Shown here: piece after piece, positions 27,952 through 37,006 of the stretch
Layout: every line of letters begins with the position of its first letter
Numbering within the stretch: the first letter of the stretch is position 1
NCBI RefSeq assembly: GCF_014204945.1
Contig: NZ_JACHMN010000002.1
Coordinates: 496,001-560,000, forward strand
Origin: Allocatelliglobosispora scoriae
GTDB taxonomy: Bacteria > Actinomycetota > Actinomycetes > Mycobacteriales > Micromonosporaceae
Length of the DNA stretch: 64,000 bases
Direction of reading: 5' to 3'
The notes under the pieces: model-generated
What the model was told of the DNA's origin: nothing
The model's input: only the letters and a program-made list of their open reading frames with translations
Databases searched by the model: none
Position numbers and translations under genes: made by a program

Positions 27952-30006
27952 ATGGCGTCGGCCGACAATCCGTTCTTCACCCCGAGTGACCTGCCCTACC
28001 AGGTGCCGCCGTTCGACCGGATCACCGAGGACCACTACCTGCCGGCCTTCGCCGCGGGCATGGCCGAGCAGCGGGCGGAGATCGAGGCGATCGCCACCAG
28101 CGCCGACGAGCCGACCTTCACCAACACGCTCGTCGCCTTCGAGCAGTCCGGGCAGCTCCTCAACCGGGTCTCGCTCGCCTTCTTCAACGTGGCGAGCGCC
28201 GACACCAACCCGCGCCTGCAGGAGATCCACGCCGAGGTCGCGCCGCAGCTCGCCGCGCACACCGACGCGATCTACCTCGACAAGCGGCTCTTCGGCCGGG
28301 TCAAGGCGCTGCACGACGCCCGCGACTCACTCGGCCTCGACCCGGAGTCGGACTGGCTGCTCCAGCGCTACCACGTGCAGTTCGTCCGCGCCGGTGCCCA
28401 GCTCGCCGAGGACGACGCCCAGCAGCTGCGGGAATACAACTCCGAGCTGGCGACGCTCTACTCCAGCTTCAATACCAGGCTGCTCGCCGACACCAACGAC
28501 CTCGCCGTCGTCGTGACCGACCCCGCCGAGCTCGCCGGGCTCTCCGACGACGCCGTCGCCGCGGCGGCCGAGGGCGGTCGCGCCCGGGGCGAGGACGGTG
28601 CCTACGCGCTGAGCCTCATCCTCCCCACCGCCCAGCCGCCGCTCGCCTCCCTGCACAGCCGGGAGCTGCGCGAGCGCGTCTACCGGGCGTCGAGTGCCCG
28701 GGGCAGCCGCGGCAACGACAACGACACCGGCGACCTGATCCGGCGCATCGTCACCCTCCGCGCCCAGCGCGCCCGTCTCCTGGGCTACGAGCACCACGCC
28801 GCCTATCAGATCGAGGACAACACGGCCCGGACGGCGGAGGCGGCCGCGACGATGCTCGCCAAGCTGGCCCCGGCCGCCGTCGCCAACGCCGCCGCCGAGC
28901 TCGCCGACCTGCAGGAGCTCGCCGACCACCCGATCGAGCCCTGGGACTGGGCCTACTACGCCGAGCGCGTCCGCAAGCAGCGCTACGACCTCGACGAGTC
29001 GGAACTGCGGCCCTACTTCGAGCTGGACCGGGTCCTGTTCGACGGGGTCTTCTTCGCCGCGACCAAGCTCTTCGGCCTCACCTTCACCGAGCGCCACGAC
29101 CTGCCGGTCTACCACCCGGAGGTGCGCGCCTTCGAGGTGACCAACGCCGACGGGTCACCGCTGGGCCTGTTCTTCGGCGACTTCTACACCCGGCCCGCCA
29201 AGCGCGGCGGTGCCTGGATGAACAGCCTGGTCAACCAGTCGCGTCTGCTCGGCACGCTGCCGGTCGTCGTCAACAACCTCAACATCAACCGCCCGCCGGC
29301 CGGTGAGCCGACGCTGCTGACGCTCGACGAGGTCAAGACGCTGTTCCACGAGTTCGGGCACGCGCTGCACGGGCTCCTCTCCGACGTGCACTTCCCCGGC
29401 TTCGCCGGGACCGAGGTGCCGTCGGATTTCGTGGAGTACCCGTCCCAGGTCAACGAGATGTGGCTGCTCTGGCCGGAGGTGCTCGCGAGCTACGCCGTGC
29501 ACCACCAGACCGGTGAGCCGCTGCCGCAGCAGGTGGCCGACCGGCTGCTCGCCTCGGCCCAGTTCGACCAGGGCTACGCCACCACGGAATATCTCGCCTC
29601 GGCGCTGCTCGACCTCGCCTGGCACACGCTCACCGTGGAGGACCTCGCGACGCCGGGCCTGATCGACGACATCCCGGCCTTCGAGGCGGCGGCCCTGGAG
29701 CGCGACGGTGTCGCGGTCGCCGCGGTCCCGCCGCGCTACCGGACCAGCTACTTCGCGCACATCTGGAGCGGGGCGTCCTACAGTGCGGGCTACTACTCCT
29801 ACATCTGGAGCGAGGTGCTCGACGCCGACACCGTCGAGTGGTTCAAGGAGAACGGCGGCCTGCGCCGGGAGAACGGCGACCGGTTCCGGCAGACGCTGCT
29901 GTCGCGGGGCGGCACCGCCGACGCGATGACCTTCTTCCACGACCTGCGCGGGCGCGAGCCGCAGATCGAGCCGCTGCTCACCAGGCGTGGCCTCGACCGG
30001 TCCTGA
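27952..30006 (+). CDS. M3-family zinc oligopeptidase (peptidyl-dipeptidase Dcp-like)
   Basis: A 684-residue cytoplasmic metallopeptidase. The zinc site is His466-Glu467...His470 (HEFGHALH) with Glu495 (FVEYPSQ) as the third ligand. The long helical N-terminal half and the C-terminal SYFAHIWSGASYSAGYYSYIWSEVLDAD segment are typical of the M3 Dcp/oligopeptidase A group, and the length matches. Such enzymes trim short peptides from protein turnover. AGGAG lies upstream of the ATG at 27952; the frame extends further upstream without homology. A terminator hairpin follows. Confidence 0.93.
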   Translation: MASADNPFFTPSDLPYQVPPFDRITEDHYLPAFAAGMAEQRAEIEAIATSADEPTFTNTLVAFEQSGQLLNRVSLAFFNVASADTNPRLQEIHAEVAPQLAAHTDAIYLDKRLFGRVKALHDARDSLGLDPESDWLLQRYHVQFVRAGAQLAEDDAQQLREYNSELATLYSSFNTRLLADTNDLAVVVTDPAELAGLSDDAVAAAAEGGRARGEDGAYALSLILPTAQPPLASLHSRELRERVYRASSARGSRGNDNDTGDLIRRIVTLRAQRARLLGYEHHAAYQIEDNTARTAEAAATMLAKLAPAAVANAAAELADLQELADHPIEPWDWAYYAERVRKQRYDLDESELRPYFELDRVLFDGVFFAATKLFGLTFTERHDLPVYHPEVRAFEVTNADGSPLGLFFGDFYTRPAKRGGAWMNSLVNQSRLLGTLPVVVNNLNINRPPAGEPTLLTLDEVKTLFHEFGHALHGLLSDVHFPGFAGTEVPSDFVEYPSQVNEMWLLWPEVLASYAVHHQTGEPLPQQVADRLLASAQFDQGYATTEYLASALLDLAWHTLTVEDLATPGLIDDIPAFEAAALERDGVAVAAVPPRYRTSYFAHIWSGASYSAGYYSYIWSEVLDADTVEWFKENGGLRRENGDRFRQTLLSRGGTADAMTFFHDLRGREPQIEPLLTRRGLDRS

Positions 30007-30014
30007 CCTGGCTG

Positions 30015-30048
30015 CTGCCGGGTGGCCTCGCGCGAGGTCGCCCGGCAG
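30015..30048. terminator. bidirectional hairpin terminator
   Basis: CTGCCGGGTGGCCTCG at 30015-30030 pairs with 30033-30048, a 16-bp stem with two G-U-type positions and a two-base centre. It lies between the convergent M3 peptidase and membrane-protein genes. Confidence 0.65.
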
Positions 30049-30049
30049 G

Positions 30050-31024
30050 TCAGGCGGGCGCCTCGACCAGAGTCGGGGTCGGGGTCGCCGCCTCGGCGAC
30101 GGCCGGGCTGCGGCGCAGCATCGTCCAGGCGAACATGCCGAAGGGGATGATCAGCCAACACGACAGCACCCGGTAACCGAGCACCGCCGCCGTGGCCGGG
30201 GCATCCGAGGCTCCGGCGCTGACGAGACCCGCCACGAGCCCGGTCTCGATGAGTCCGATGCCGCCCGGGGTCAGCGGGATCTGCCGGACGACCTGCACGG
30301 CCAGATAGGTTCCCGCGATCGCCGTGAGCGGCAGCGGCAGGTTGAAGGCCCGCACGACGGCGAGCAGGCAGATGAGGTCGGCGAGCCAGTTGACGACCGC
30401 GAAGCTCAGCGCGAGCGCCCAGTGCTTCGGCGCGACACCACGGGCCGCCTCGACCATCCGTCCGAGCCGGCCGTCCGGCTTCGGCCGCCACGATCCCCGC
30501 CAGATCACCGCGACGAGGCCGATGGTGACGGCCGCCACGAGCAGCAGTGCACACCCGCTGACGAGTCCGGAGACCGTGCCGCCGACGAGGTAGAGCAGGC
30601 CGAGGCCGAGGAACGAGACCACACCCGAAAGGATCATGACCGCGGTCGCGACGCCACGGCTCGCACCCCGTGCCCGGAACTGCTGGAACGCGAAGGCCGC
30701 CGAGATCGCCGTGCCGGCCGGCATGCTGATCGCGATCGCCGATCGGCTCAGCGAGATCGCCATCGCCCGGGGCAGCGAGATCTGGACGCCGAAGGCCCGC
30801 AGGAGGCGCCGCTGCTGGCGGGCGAACATGCTGAGCGAACCGATCTCCGCCACCGCCGCCAGCACCAGCCACCAGGGCTTGGCCTCCCGGGCCGCGACGA
30901 TCACGTCCGACCAGTGCGGCAGCCGGTCGCGCAGCAGCACGATGGCGACGATGCCTATGACGACGGGCGCCGCCCACCGCAGCCACCGGCGCGGGGAGCG
31001 GACCGACACGGCCGCCTGACTCAC
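30050..31024 (-). CDS. YbhN/LPG-synthase-type integral membrane protein
   Basis: A 324-residue protein with about eight transmembrane helices of the UPF0104/lysylphosphatidylglycerol-synthase-transmembrane family. PAGTAISAAFAFQQFRARGAS and the C-terminal VQVVRQIPLTPGGIGLIETGL (conserved PGGxGxxE) are family signatures. The soluble aminoacyl-transferase domain of MprF is absent, so it is probably a lipid transporter or scramblase. The GTG at 31024, with GGAGGAGGA upstream, was chosen over the longer open frame. Confidence 0.88.
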   Translation of the reverse strand: MSQAAVSVRSPRRWLRWAAPVVIGIVAIVLLRDRLPHWSDVIVAAREAKPWWLVLAAVAEIGSLSMFARQQRRLLRAFGVQISLPRAMAISLSRSAIAISMPAGTAISAAFAFQQFRARGASRGVATAVMILSGVVSFLGLGLLYLVGGTVSGLVSGCALLLVAAVTIGLVAVIWRGSWRPKPDGRLGRMVEAARGVAPKHWALALSFAVVNWLADLICLLAVVRAFNLPLPLTAIAGTYLAVQVVRQIPLTPGGIGLIETGLVAGLVSAGASDAPATAAVLGYRVLSCWLIIPFGMFAWTMLRRSPAVAEAATPTPTLVEAPA

Positions 31025-31107
31025 GGGGCCAAGCGTCCTCCTCCGAGGGCCACCTGGGCAAGATCGAATGATGCGAGACACACCCGCAGGTCCCGGGCTC
31101 GAGCGGA

Positions 31108-31491
31108 TCACGAGATCCCCGCTCGGCGAGCCGAATCGACTGCGGCCGAAATGCCGCCGGTCGCCGGGTCGCCATGGCCGAGCAGGACCGTTCCGGCACC
31201 GGTCGCGGCGAGGGTCCGCAGGGAGTCCAGCGCGGCGGCGGAGTCCTCCGTGAAGGCCCGGCAGACGATACGGGGACCGACCTCGCCGGTGAAGGCGTCC
31301 TGCGTCACCAGGGCATCGCCGGTGAAGAGGGCGTCGAGCTCGGGGAAGTGATAAGCGGCGCTGCCACCGGTGTGGCCGGGAGTCGGGATCGCCTGCGGGC
31401 CGCCGGGCACGTCGAGGCGCTGGGCGAGATCGAAGGTCCTGGCCGAGGCGATCGGACCGGTGCCGAAAGCGCCGAGGCGGGCCATGTGCAA
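31108..31491 (-). pseudogene. N-terminally truncated metallo-beta-lactamase-fold hydrolase
   Basis: The 127-residue frame contains only the C-terminal half of an MBL-fold protein: PTPGHTGGSAAYHFPELDALFTGDAL (third His and bridging Asp) and LLGHGDP (last His). The HxHxDH metal-binding motif and all upstream strands are missing, and the plausible starts lie at 31491 or just after. The upstream DNA runs straight into the divergent TetR gene, so the 5' half was lost. No metal-dependent hydrolysis is expected. Confidence 0.65.
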
Positions 31492-31565
31492 CGGCGCCCC
31501 AGGGCGGCGGGGCGGCGCAGCGCGTACCCCAAAAGGGATTTTTCGGCTCTTGGGGGCCTGCGCGG

Positions 31566-32222
31566 GTGCTCGAGGGCGGGCGCGTCGGCACGACCCAGCG
31601 CCGCGCCTATGACACCAGCGGTCGCCGTGCCGCCGCCGAGCGCAACCGGCTCGCCGTCATCGATGCGAGCCGTGAGCTGCTGCTGCGCGACGGCTATCAG
31701 GCGACGACGATCGGCGCGATCGCCGAACGGGCCGGGGTCTCCACCGAGCTGATCTACAAGACCTTCGGCAGCAAGCAGCGGCTGATGAAGGCGGTCTACG
31801 ACGTCGCGCTCGCCGGGGACGCGGAGCCGGTGCCGATCGGGCAGCGCCCGGCGATCGCCCGGATCATGGCCGAACCGGACGCGCGCGCGAAGATCGAGCT
31901 CTACGCCGCGTTCGTCGAGGACCTGATGGCCCGCCTGGGCGGCCTGCTCGCGGTGCTCGCCGAGGCCGATCCGGAGCTCGCCGAGCTGCGCGTGACGACC
32001 GAGGGGGAGCGGCTCATCGGCGCGAGCGCCTTCGTCGGCCACCTGCACGAGCAGGGACACCTCGCGCCAGGAACCGACCTCGCCCGCGCCGCCGACGCCT
32101 GCTGGGTCCAGACGTCGCCGCAGCTCTTCGCGCAGCTCGCGATCACCCGCGGGTGGTCACCCGGGGACTACCGCTCATGGCTCGCGACCGTGCTCACGGC
32201 GAGCCTGCTGCCGCCCGCTTAG
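31566..32222 (+). CDS. TetR-family regulator
   Basis: A 218-residue regulator starting at a GTG. The helix-turn-helix (ATTIGAIAERAGVSTELIYKTFGSKQRLMKAVYD, about 45-78) is clear, and the C-terminal ligand domain is of the common actinobacterial TetR_C type. It diverges from the truncated MBL gene across about 75 bases that contain a CCCCAA/TTGGGG dyad, possibly its operator. Its stop codon overlaps the convergent M23 gene by four bases. Confidence 0.88.
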   Translation: MLEGGRVGTTQRRAYDTSGRRAAAERNRLAVIDASRELLLRDGYQATTIGAIAERAGVSTELIYKTFGSKQRLMKAVYDVALAGDAEPVPIGQRPAIARIMAEPDARAKIELYAAFVEDLMARLGGLLAVLAEADPELAELRVTTEGERLIGASAFVGHLHEQGHLAPGTDLARAADACWVQTSPQLFAQLAITRGWSPGDYRSWLATVLTASLLPPA

Positions 32223-33001
32223 CAGACGGGTACGCCGGGAAGCTGCGCCGCCGGATGGTCGATGTAGATGTTGGTGATGAACCCGGCCGGCGAGGCGAGC
32301 TTGGACCACCAGTTGTTGCTGTAGCCCTCGGCGCTGACCCAGTCCCCCTGCTTCTGGCAGAGCACGGTGACCCGGGTGGGCCCGGCCAGCGTCGCCACGG
32401 TGGCTGCGGCGAGCCGCGCGTCGGACCGCACCCGCACCCCGCTCCCCCAGGTCATGAACGACGACCCGCCGCACCCGTTGTCGCTCGTCAGCGACTTGGA
32501 GCCGTAGGACCCCGGATAGGGCGCGAGCGAACCGCCGTTGATCACGATGGTCTGCCCCACGCCGTTGAGCAGCTGCTCGTAGTGGATGTGCGCGCCGCTG
32601 GTGTTGCCGGTGGCCCCGGTGATCCCGATCTGCTGCCCCTGTGCGACGGACGCCCCGTTCGCGACGGAGTAGGACGCGAGGTGGAAGTAGTAGGTCTTCC
32701 AGCCACCGCCGTGCTCCACGGCGATGTAGTTGCCCGCCCCGCTGGGCTGCGAGAACCGGTACGCCGTCCCGCCCGCGGAGGCGAGTACCGGCGTTCCGGC
32801 GGTGGCACCGCCGTCGTTGCGGACGAAGTCGAGGGCGAGCCGCACCTCGGCGCTGTGGTGGCTGTAGGTCCAGCGCTGGCCGCAGGGGAAGGGCGCCTTG
32901 AAGAGTGGCGCGGCCAGCGCTGGCTGTTCCGTGGCGGTGACGACCACACCCGTCGCCGCGATCATCGTGAGGAGGGCGAGCATCGAGCGAAGTGGACGCA
33001 C
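32219..33001 (-). CDS. secreted M23-type peptidase/lysin-like protein with SH3-like tail
   Basis: A 260-residue exported protein. The GTG at 33001 has GGAG upstream and gives a good signal peptide (MRPLRSMLALLTMIAATGVVV, cleavage near ALA-A31). Residues about 35-150 resemble the M23 LytM fold: an early His (YSHHS), Asp58 (LALDF), GTPVLAS, and His138-x-His140 (HIHYEQ). The usual HxGxD is altered around Asp58. Residues about 190-260 look like a bacterial SH3 domain (GVRVRSDARLAAATVATL). It probably binds or cuts peptidoglycan outside the cell. Confidence 0.85.
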   Translation of the reverse strand: MRPLRSMLALLTMIAATGVVVTATEQPALAAPLFKAPFPCGQRWTYSHHSAEVRLALDFVRNDGGATAGTPVLASAGGTAYRFSQPSGAGNYIAVEHGGGWKTYYFHLASYSVANGASVAQGQQIGITGATGNTSGAHIHYEQLLNGVGQTIVINGGSLAPYPGSYGSKSLTSDNGCGGSSFMTWGSGVRVRSDARLAAATVATLAGPTRVTVLCQKQGDWVSAEGYSNNWWSKLASPAGFITNIYIDHPAAQLPGVPVC

Positions 33002-33149
33002 ACCAGTCTCCGTCACCGGTAGGCGCCTGGCAACGGGGGGAACCAGGCTCCCATCAGGATAAGCACTACAGTGATGCCTGTAAATACTGTTGCTTGTCGA
33101 TCGCCTGGCGACCTGCCACCCTTCCGCACATACCTCCGGAGCGATACAT

Positions 33150-33168
33150 TAGGTTAGCCTTGCCTTTG
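33150..33168 (+). promoter_or_regulatory. iron box (IdeR/DmdR-type) upstream of the formyltransferase
   Basis: TTAGGTTAGCCTTGCCTTT shares its left half exactly with the actinobacterial consensus TTAGGTTAGGCTAACCTAA; the right half is degenerate. It lies 25 bases before the ATG at 33193, so iron-dependent repression is likely. Confidence 0.7.
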
Positions 33169-33192
33169 TTGAAACTATGGGAGGACACCGCC

Positions 33193-34131
33193 ATGCGGGT
33201 CGTGATGTTCGGCTACCAGACCTGGGGGCACCGCACCCTGCAGGCCCTCCTCGGCTCCGAGCACGAGGTCGTCCTCGTCGTCACGCACCCCCAGGGCGAG
33301 GGAGCCTACGAGAAGATGTGGAGCGACTCCGTCGCGGACCTCGCCTCCGCGCATGGCGTACCAGTGGTGCTGCGCAACCGGCCGGACGACGAGGAGCTCC
33401 TCGGGCTGCTCAAGGACGCCGACCCGGATGTGATCGTCGCGACCAACTGGCGTACGTGGATCCCGCCGCAGATCTTCAACCTGCCCCGGCTCGGCACGCT
33501 CAACGTGCACGACTCGCTGCTACCGAAGTACGCCGGCTTCTCCCCCCTGATCTGGGCGCTCATCAACGGCGAATCCGAGGTCGGCGTCACCGCGCACATG
33601 ATGAGCGACGTGCTCGACGCGGGCGACGTCGTGCTCCAGCGCTCCGTGCCCGTCGGCGACCGGGACACCACGGCCGATCTGTTCCACAAGACGCTGGAGC
33701 TCTTCGGGCCGATCACCGTGGACGGGCTCGCCGAGATCGCCTCCGGGCGGACCGACTGGACGGCACAGGACCGGTCGCAGGCGAGCTTCTTCCACAAGCG
33801 CGCCGACGAGGACAGCCGCATCGACTGGACCTGGACCGCTCAGGAGCTCGACCGGCTGGTCCGCGCCCAGTTCGACCCCTACCCCAACGCGTTCACCTTC
33901 TACCGGGGACAGCGGGTGCGGGTGCTGAGGGCATCGGTGTCGCAGGGGATCTACGGCGGCACGCCCGGTCGGATCTTCATCCGCGAGGGCGACGGCGTGG
34001 TGATCGTCGCGGGTGCCGAGGCCCGCCGGGGCCGCAGCCACGGTCTCGTGATCGAGCGCGTCCGCCTCGACGACGACACCGAGCTGGACGCCACCGACCT
34101 CTTCCAGACGATGGGCGGGTACCTGGGCTGA
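33193..34131 (+). CDS. formyltransferase, probably for a hydroxamate siderophore (CchA-like)
   Basis: A 312-residue protein with the methionyl-tRNA-formyltransferase fold. The catalytic trio is Asn104, His106 (NVHDSLLPKYAGFSP) and Asp145 (DAGDVV), and a C-terminal subdomain follows. The formyl donor would be 10-formyl-tetrahydrofolate. The iron box upstream and the nearby siderophore transport genes favour a formyltransferase acting on N5-hydroxyornithine, as in coelichelin-type pathways, over tRNA modification. No NRPS is in the window, so the siderophore is unknown. GGGAGG precedes the ATG. Confidence 0.82.
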   Translation: MRVVMFGYQTWGHRTLQALLGSEHEVVLVVTHPQGEGAYEKMWSDSVADLASAHGVPVVLRNRPDDEELLGLLKDADPDVIVATNWRTWIPPQIFNLPRLGTLNVHDSLLPKYAGFSPLIWALINGESEVGVTAHMMSDVLDAGDVVLQRSVPVGDRDTTADLFHKTLELFGPITVDGLAEIASGRTDWTAQDRSQASFFHKRADEDSRIDWTWTAQELDRLVRAQFDPYPNAFTFYRGQRVRVLRASVSQGIYGGTPGRIFIREGDGVVIVAGAEARRGRSHGLVIERVRLDDDTELDATDLFQTMGGYLG

Positions 34132-34231
34132 GGCCGCGGGACGGGTTCCGCCGCGCCGACGGCGGGACCCCCGGGGGCGTACCCGGCGACGCTTTTCTAG
34201 GCTTTTGACCGTTTTGGCCTATGATGGGGTA

Positions 34232-35275
34232 GTGACCCTGTCGAGCGGCTACGCGGCGGTCTCCCAGCGCATGGTCGTGCGCGAACCGGTGGGGTACCTG
34301 ATCGTCCGGCTGCTGATGCCGCGGATGCTGCAGCGGCACGCGCTCGCGGTCGCCTGGTTCGTCTGCGCCACCGACGACATCGTCGACAACGGTCCCAGAG
34401 AACGGCGACCGGCCCGCTTCACCGCCTGGGACCGGCAGGTCCGCGCGGGCCTGGCGCTCGACGGCCCGGTCGCCGGGGCGAAGCCCGAGCTCGCCGCCTT
34501 CCTCCACACGGTGCGCGAGTGCCGGCTGACCGACACCCTCGTCCACGAGTGCCTCGACGGCCTGCGCGATGATCTCCACTTCACCGGAGTGCGGTCCGAA
34601 CAGGATTTCCAGGCCTATGTGGACCGGGTGACGATGCCACTGCTGCAGCTCATCATGGCGGTGCACCCGCAGGCCCGGGGCCCGGAGTTCACGACCGCGC
34701 TGCGGCACCTCGGCGAGGCGTGCCAGCGCATCGACATCCTCGACGACCTCGCCTCGGACCTGCGCGCCGGGCGCCTGTTCCTGCCCGCCGACGAGCTCGC
34801 CGGCATCGGCGTCACGCCCGAGGACCTGTTCGCCGGCCGCGTCCCCGCGCAGCTGCACCCCGTCCTGGCGGAGTGGGCTAGGCGTGCCCGCGAGGGCCTG
34901 GTCACGGCGCGCTGCCTGCTCACGGTCGCACCGCGCGAGCTGCGCCCGCTGATCGACGTCATCGTCCGCGGGCACGAGGCCAGGCTCGCGGGACTCGAGA
35001 GAGCAGGACTGCGACTGGTACGCCGACGGGTGCTGCCGCCGATCCTGCCCGCCCTCCGGATCGTCACCCAGGGGATGATGCGAAGGGTGGCGGGCCGGGT
35101 GGATGATCGAAGCATGACCGATGAGGAGCAGTCCGCGGAGAAGTTCCGGCACCTTCCCGAGCGCATCCAGATCAGCGACATGGTGGAGACCGTCGCCGTG
35201 CCCCCGGTGTCGGTGCACGGTCCCGATGTCGAGACCGTCGACAACGTCGGGCCGCTGCGGGTCAGCCACACCTGA
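34232..35275 (+). CDS. squalene/phytoene synthase-family protein
   Basis: A protein of about 347 residues of the head-to-head prenyl synthase family. The two Asp-rich motifs are visible: DDIVDN near residue 50 and RIDILDDLASDLRAG then RLFLP near 170. Such enzymes join two prenyl diphosphates to make squalene or phytoene. A C-terminal extension after about residue 290 (DRSMTDEEQSAEKFRHL...) is polar and unusual. No other terpene or carotenoid gene is nearby. The start is uncertain: the GTG at 34232 gives the family-like TLSSGYAAVSQ opening, and a TTG at 34205 is also open. Confidence 0.82.
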   Translation: MTLSSGYAAVSQRMVVREPVGYLIVRLLMPRMLQRHALAVAWFVCATDDIVDNGPRERRPARFTAWDRQVRAGLALDGPVAGAKPELAAFLHTVRECRLTDTLVHECLDGLRDDLHFTGVRSEQDFQAYVDRVTMPLLQLIMAVHPQARGPEFTTALRHLGEACQRIDILDDLASDLRAGRLFLPADELAGIGVTPEDLFAGRVPAQLHPVLAEWARRAREGLVTARCLLTVAPRELRPLIDVIVRGHEARLAGLERAGLRLVRRRVLPPILPALRIVTQGMMRRVAGRVDDRSMTDEEQSAEKFRHLPERIQISDMVETVAVPPVSVHGPDVETVDNVGPLRVSHT

Positions 35276-35333
35276 CCACCGCGTGCCGGAGAAATAGGTT
35301 GCCGGAGCATCCGCCGGTTGCCACGGTGTAGCC

Positions 35334-36029
35334 ATGAGCAGAGATCCGGTCGTCGACGCGCGCGACCTCGTCGCCGAGGTGTTTCCGCAGGCCCGGTGGG
35401 CGCTGCTGACCGGCAGCGTGATCACGGCTGCGCGTACCGCCGGATCTGACCTTGATGTGGTGGTGGTCCTGCCCGACGGCGACGGGGACGCGCCGCATCG
35501 CGAGTCGCGGCGCTTCCGGGGGTGGCCGGTGGAGCTCTTCGTCCACGACGAGCTGACCCTCGGCCACTATCTCGGCAGGGAGCTCGTCGGCCGCAAACCG
35601 AGCCTGCACCGCATGGTCGGCACGGGGATCACGCTCGTCGGCGACCCGGCCGACTGGCGGGAGCGCTGCGCCAAGGTCCTGCTCGACGGTCCGCCGGCCC
35701 GGAGCGAAGCCGAGCGGGACTGGGCGCGCTACGGTCTCACCGACCTGCTCGACGACCTCGTTCACGCCACCGACGAGGCCGAGCGCACGGTGATCGCCGC
35801 CTTCGCCTGGCGCGCCGCCGGGGACCTCACGCTGGGGTTCGCCGACCGGTGGACCGGCACCGGGAAGTGGCTGCTGCGCGAGCTGCGCGACCTCGACCCG
35901 GCGGTGGCCGACCGGTGGCTGGCCGCGCACGGCGACCCGGAGGCGATCGCCGCATACATCCGCGAGCTGCTCGACCGCAACGGCGGGCCGCTGTTCGAGG
36001 GCTACCGCGCCGACGGCGAACGCCCCTGA
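35334..36029 (+). CDS. nucleotidyltransferase-fold protein
   Basis: A 231-residue protein. The N-terminal GSVITAARTAGSDLDVVVV is the Pol-beta nucleotidyltransferase signature (GS...SDLD), and VELFVHDE supplies the third acidic residue. The C-terminal half is helical, as in kanamycin-type nucleotidyltransferases. Substrate and role are unknown; related proteins are annotated as minimal nucleotidyltransferases or antibiotic-modifying enzymes. A large inverted repeat follows the stop codon. Confidence 0.82.
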   Translation: MSRDPVVDARDLVAEVFPQARWALLTGSVITAARTAGSDLDVVVVLPDGDGDAPHRESRRFRGWPVELFVHDELTLGHYLGRELVGRKPSLHRMVGTGITLVGDPADWRERCAKVLLDGPPARSEAERDWARYGLTDLLDDLVHATDEAERTVIAAFAWRAAGDLTLGFADRWTGTGKWLLRELRDLDPAVADRWLAAHGDPEAIAAYIRELLDRNGGPLFEGYRADGERP

Positions 36030-36057
36030 CCGCCTGTCCTGATCGCGCCCCCACGCG

Positions 36058-36135
36058 GCTTGATCGCGTTGAACCCCGGACGCGCCCTACATGTCCGGCC
36101 CGAGGGCATATTTCCGGGTTTCAACGCGATCAAGC
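36058..36135. repeat. long inverted repeat between convergent genes (terminator or mobile repeat)
   Basis: GCTTGATCGCGTTGAA at 36058-36073 is exactly complementary to 36120-36135. Pairing continues inward through CCCCGG/CCGGGT with one mismatch, giving arms of about 22 bp around a 34-base loop. It lies between the convergent nucleotidyltransferase and siderophore-ATPase genes. The loop is much longer than in the other terminators here, which suggests a repeated intergenic element. Confidence 0.75.
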
Positions 36136-36148
36136 GCGCAGCGCGGCG

Positions 36149-37006
36149 CTACGCGAGGTGGTCGGCGGCGACCGGGGCGGGGTCCGACGGGACCGGGCGG
36201 CGGCGGGCCGACGGGATGATCAGCGGCGTGCCGGACTCCGGGTCGGTGATGACGCGGCAGTCGAGGCCGAAGACGTCGCGGACCAGCTCGGCGGTGACGA
36301 TCCGGGACGGTTCGCCGGTCGCCACGATCCGGCCGCCGGACATCGCGATCATGTGGGTGGCGTAGCGGCAGGCCTGGTTGAGGTCGTGCAGCACCGCGAC
36401 GAGGGTGTGTCCGCGATCCGCGTGCAGGTCGGCGCAGAGGTCGAGCAGCTCGACCTGGTGCGCGATGTCGAGAAAGGTCGTCGGCTCGTCGAGCAGCAGG
36501 ATGCCGGTCTGCTGGGCGAGCACCATCGCCACCCAGACCCGCTGGCGCTGCCCGCCGGAGAGCTCGTCGACGAACCGGTCCGCCAGCTCCAGTACGCCGG
36601 TGAGCCGCATCGCCTCGGCGACCGCCGTCTCGTCGTCGCTGGACCACTGCCGCAGCAGCTTCTGGTGCGGGTAGCGGCCCCGCGCCACCAGGTCCCCGAC
36701 GGTGATCCCGGCCGGAGCGAGCGAGGTCTGCGGCAGCAGGCCGAGCCGCCGGGCGACCTCCTTGGCCGGGTAGGAGGCGATCGCCGCACCGTCGAGGTAG
36801 ACCGAGCCGGCTCGCGGCTTGAGGATCCGGGCGAGTGCCTTGAGCAGCGTCGATTTGCCGCAGGCGTTGGGGCCGACGATGACGGTGAAGGAGCCGTCGG
36901 GGATCTGGACCGAGAGCTGCGCGGCGACGGTCCGCTGGTCGTAGCCGAGGGTCAGGTCGACGGCATGCAGCCGCTGGTCGCTCACGCCGCCTCCAGGTGG
37001 ATTCAT
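36149..37006 (-). CDS. ferric-siderophore ABC importer, ATP-binding subunit (FecE/FepC-like)
   Basis: A 285-residue ABC ATPase. Walker A is GPNACGKST, the signature is LSGGQRQRVW, Walker B is ILLLDEPT, and the switch His is in VLHDLN. These are the features of the FepC/FecE group. The ATG at 37006 overlaps the permease stop by four bases; an earlier in-frame start at 37021 would overlap more. It energises the two FecCD permeases encoded upstream. No substrate-binding protein gene is in this operon, so that subunit must come from elsewhere. Confidence 0.93.
   Translation of the reverse strand: MNPPGGGVSDQRLHAVDLTLGYDQRTVAAQLSVQIPDGSFTVIVGPNACGKSTLLKALARILKPRAGSVYLDGAAIASYPAKEVARRLGLLPQTSLAPAGITVGDLVARGRYPHQKLLRQWSSDDETAVAEAMRLTGVLELADRFVDELSGGQRQRVWVAMVLAQQTGILLLDEPTTFLDIAHQVELLDLCADLHADRGHTLVAVLHDLNQACRYATHMIAMSGGRIVATGEPSRIVTAELVRDVFGLDCRVITDPESGTPLIIPSARRRPVPSDPAPVAADHLA

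Noticed and set aside
33193-34131. Housekeeping methionyl-tRNA formyltransferase
   Set aside because: The iron box and siderophore transport neighbours, and the absence of def or other translation genes nearby, point to siderophore biosynthesis.
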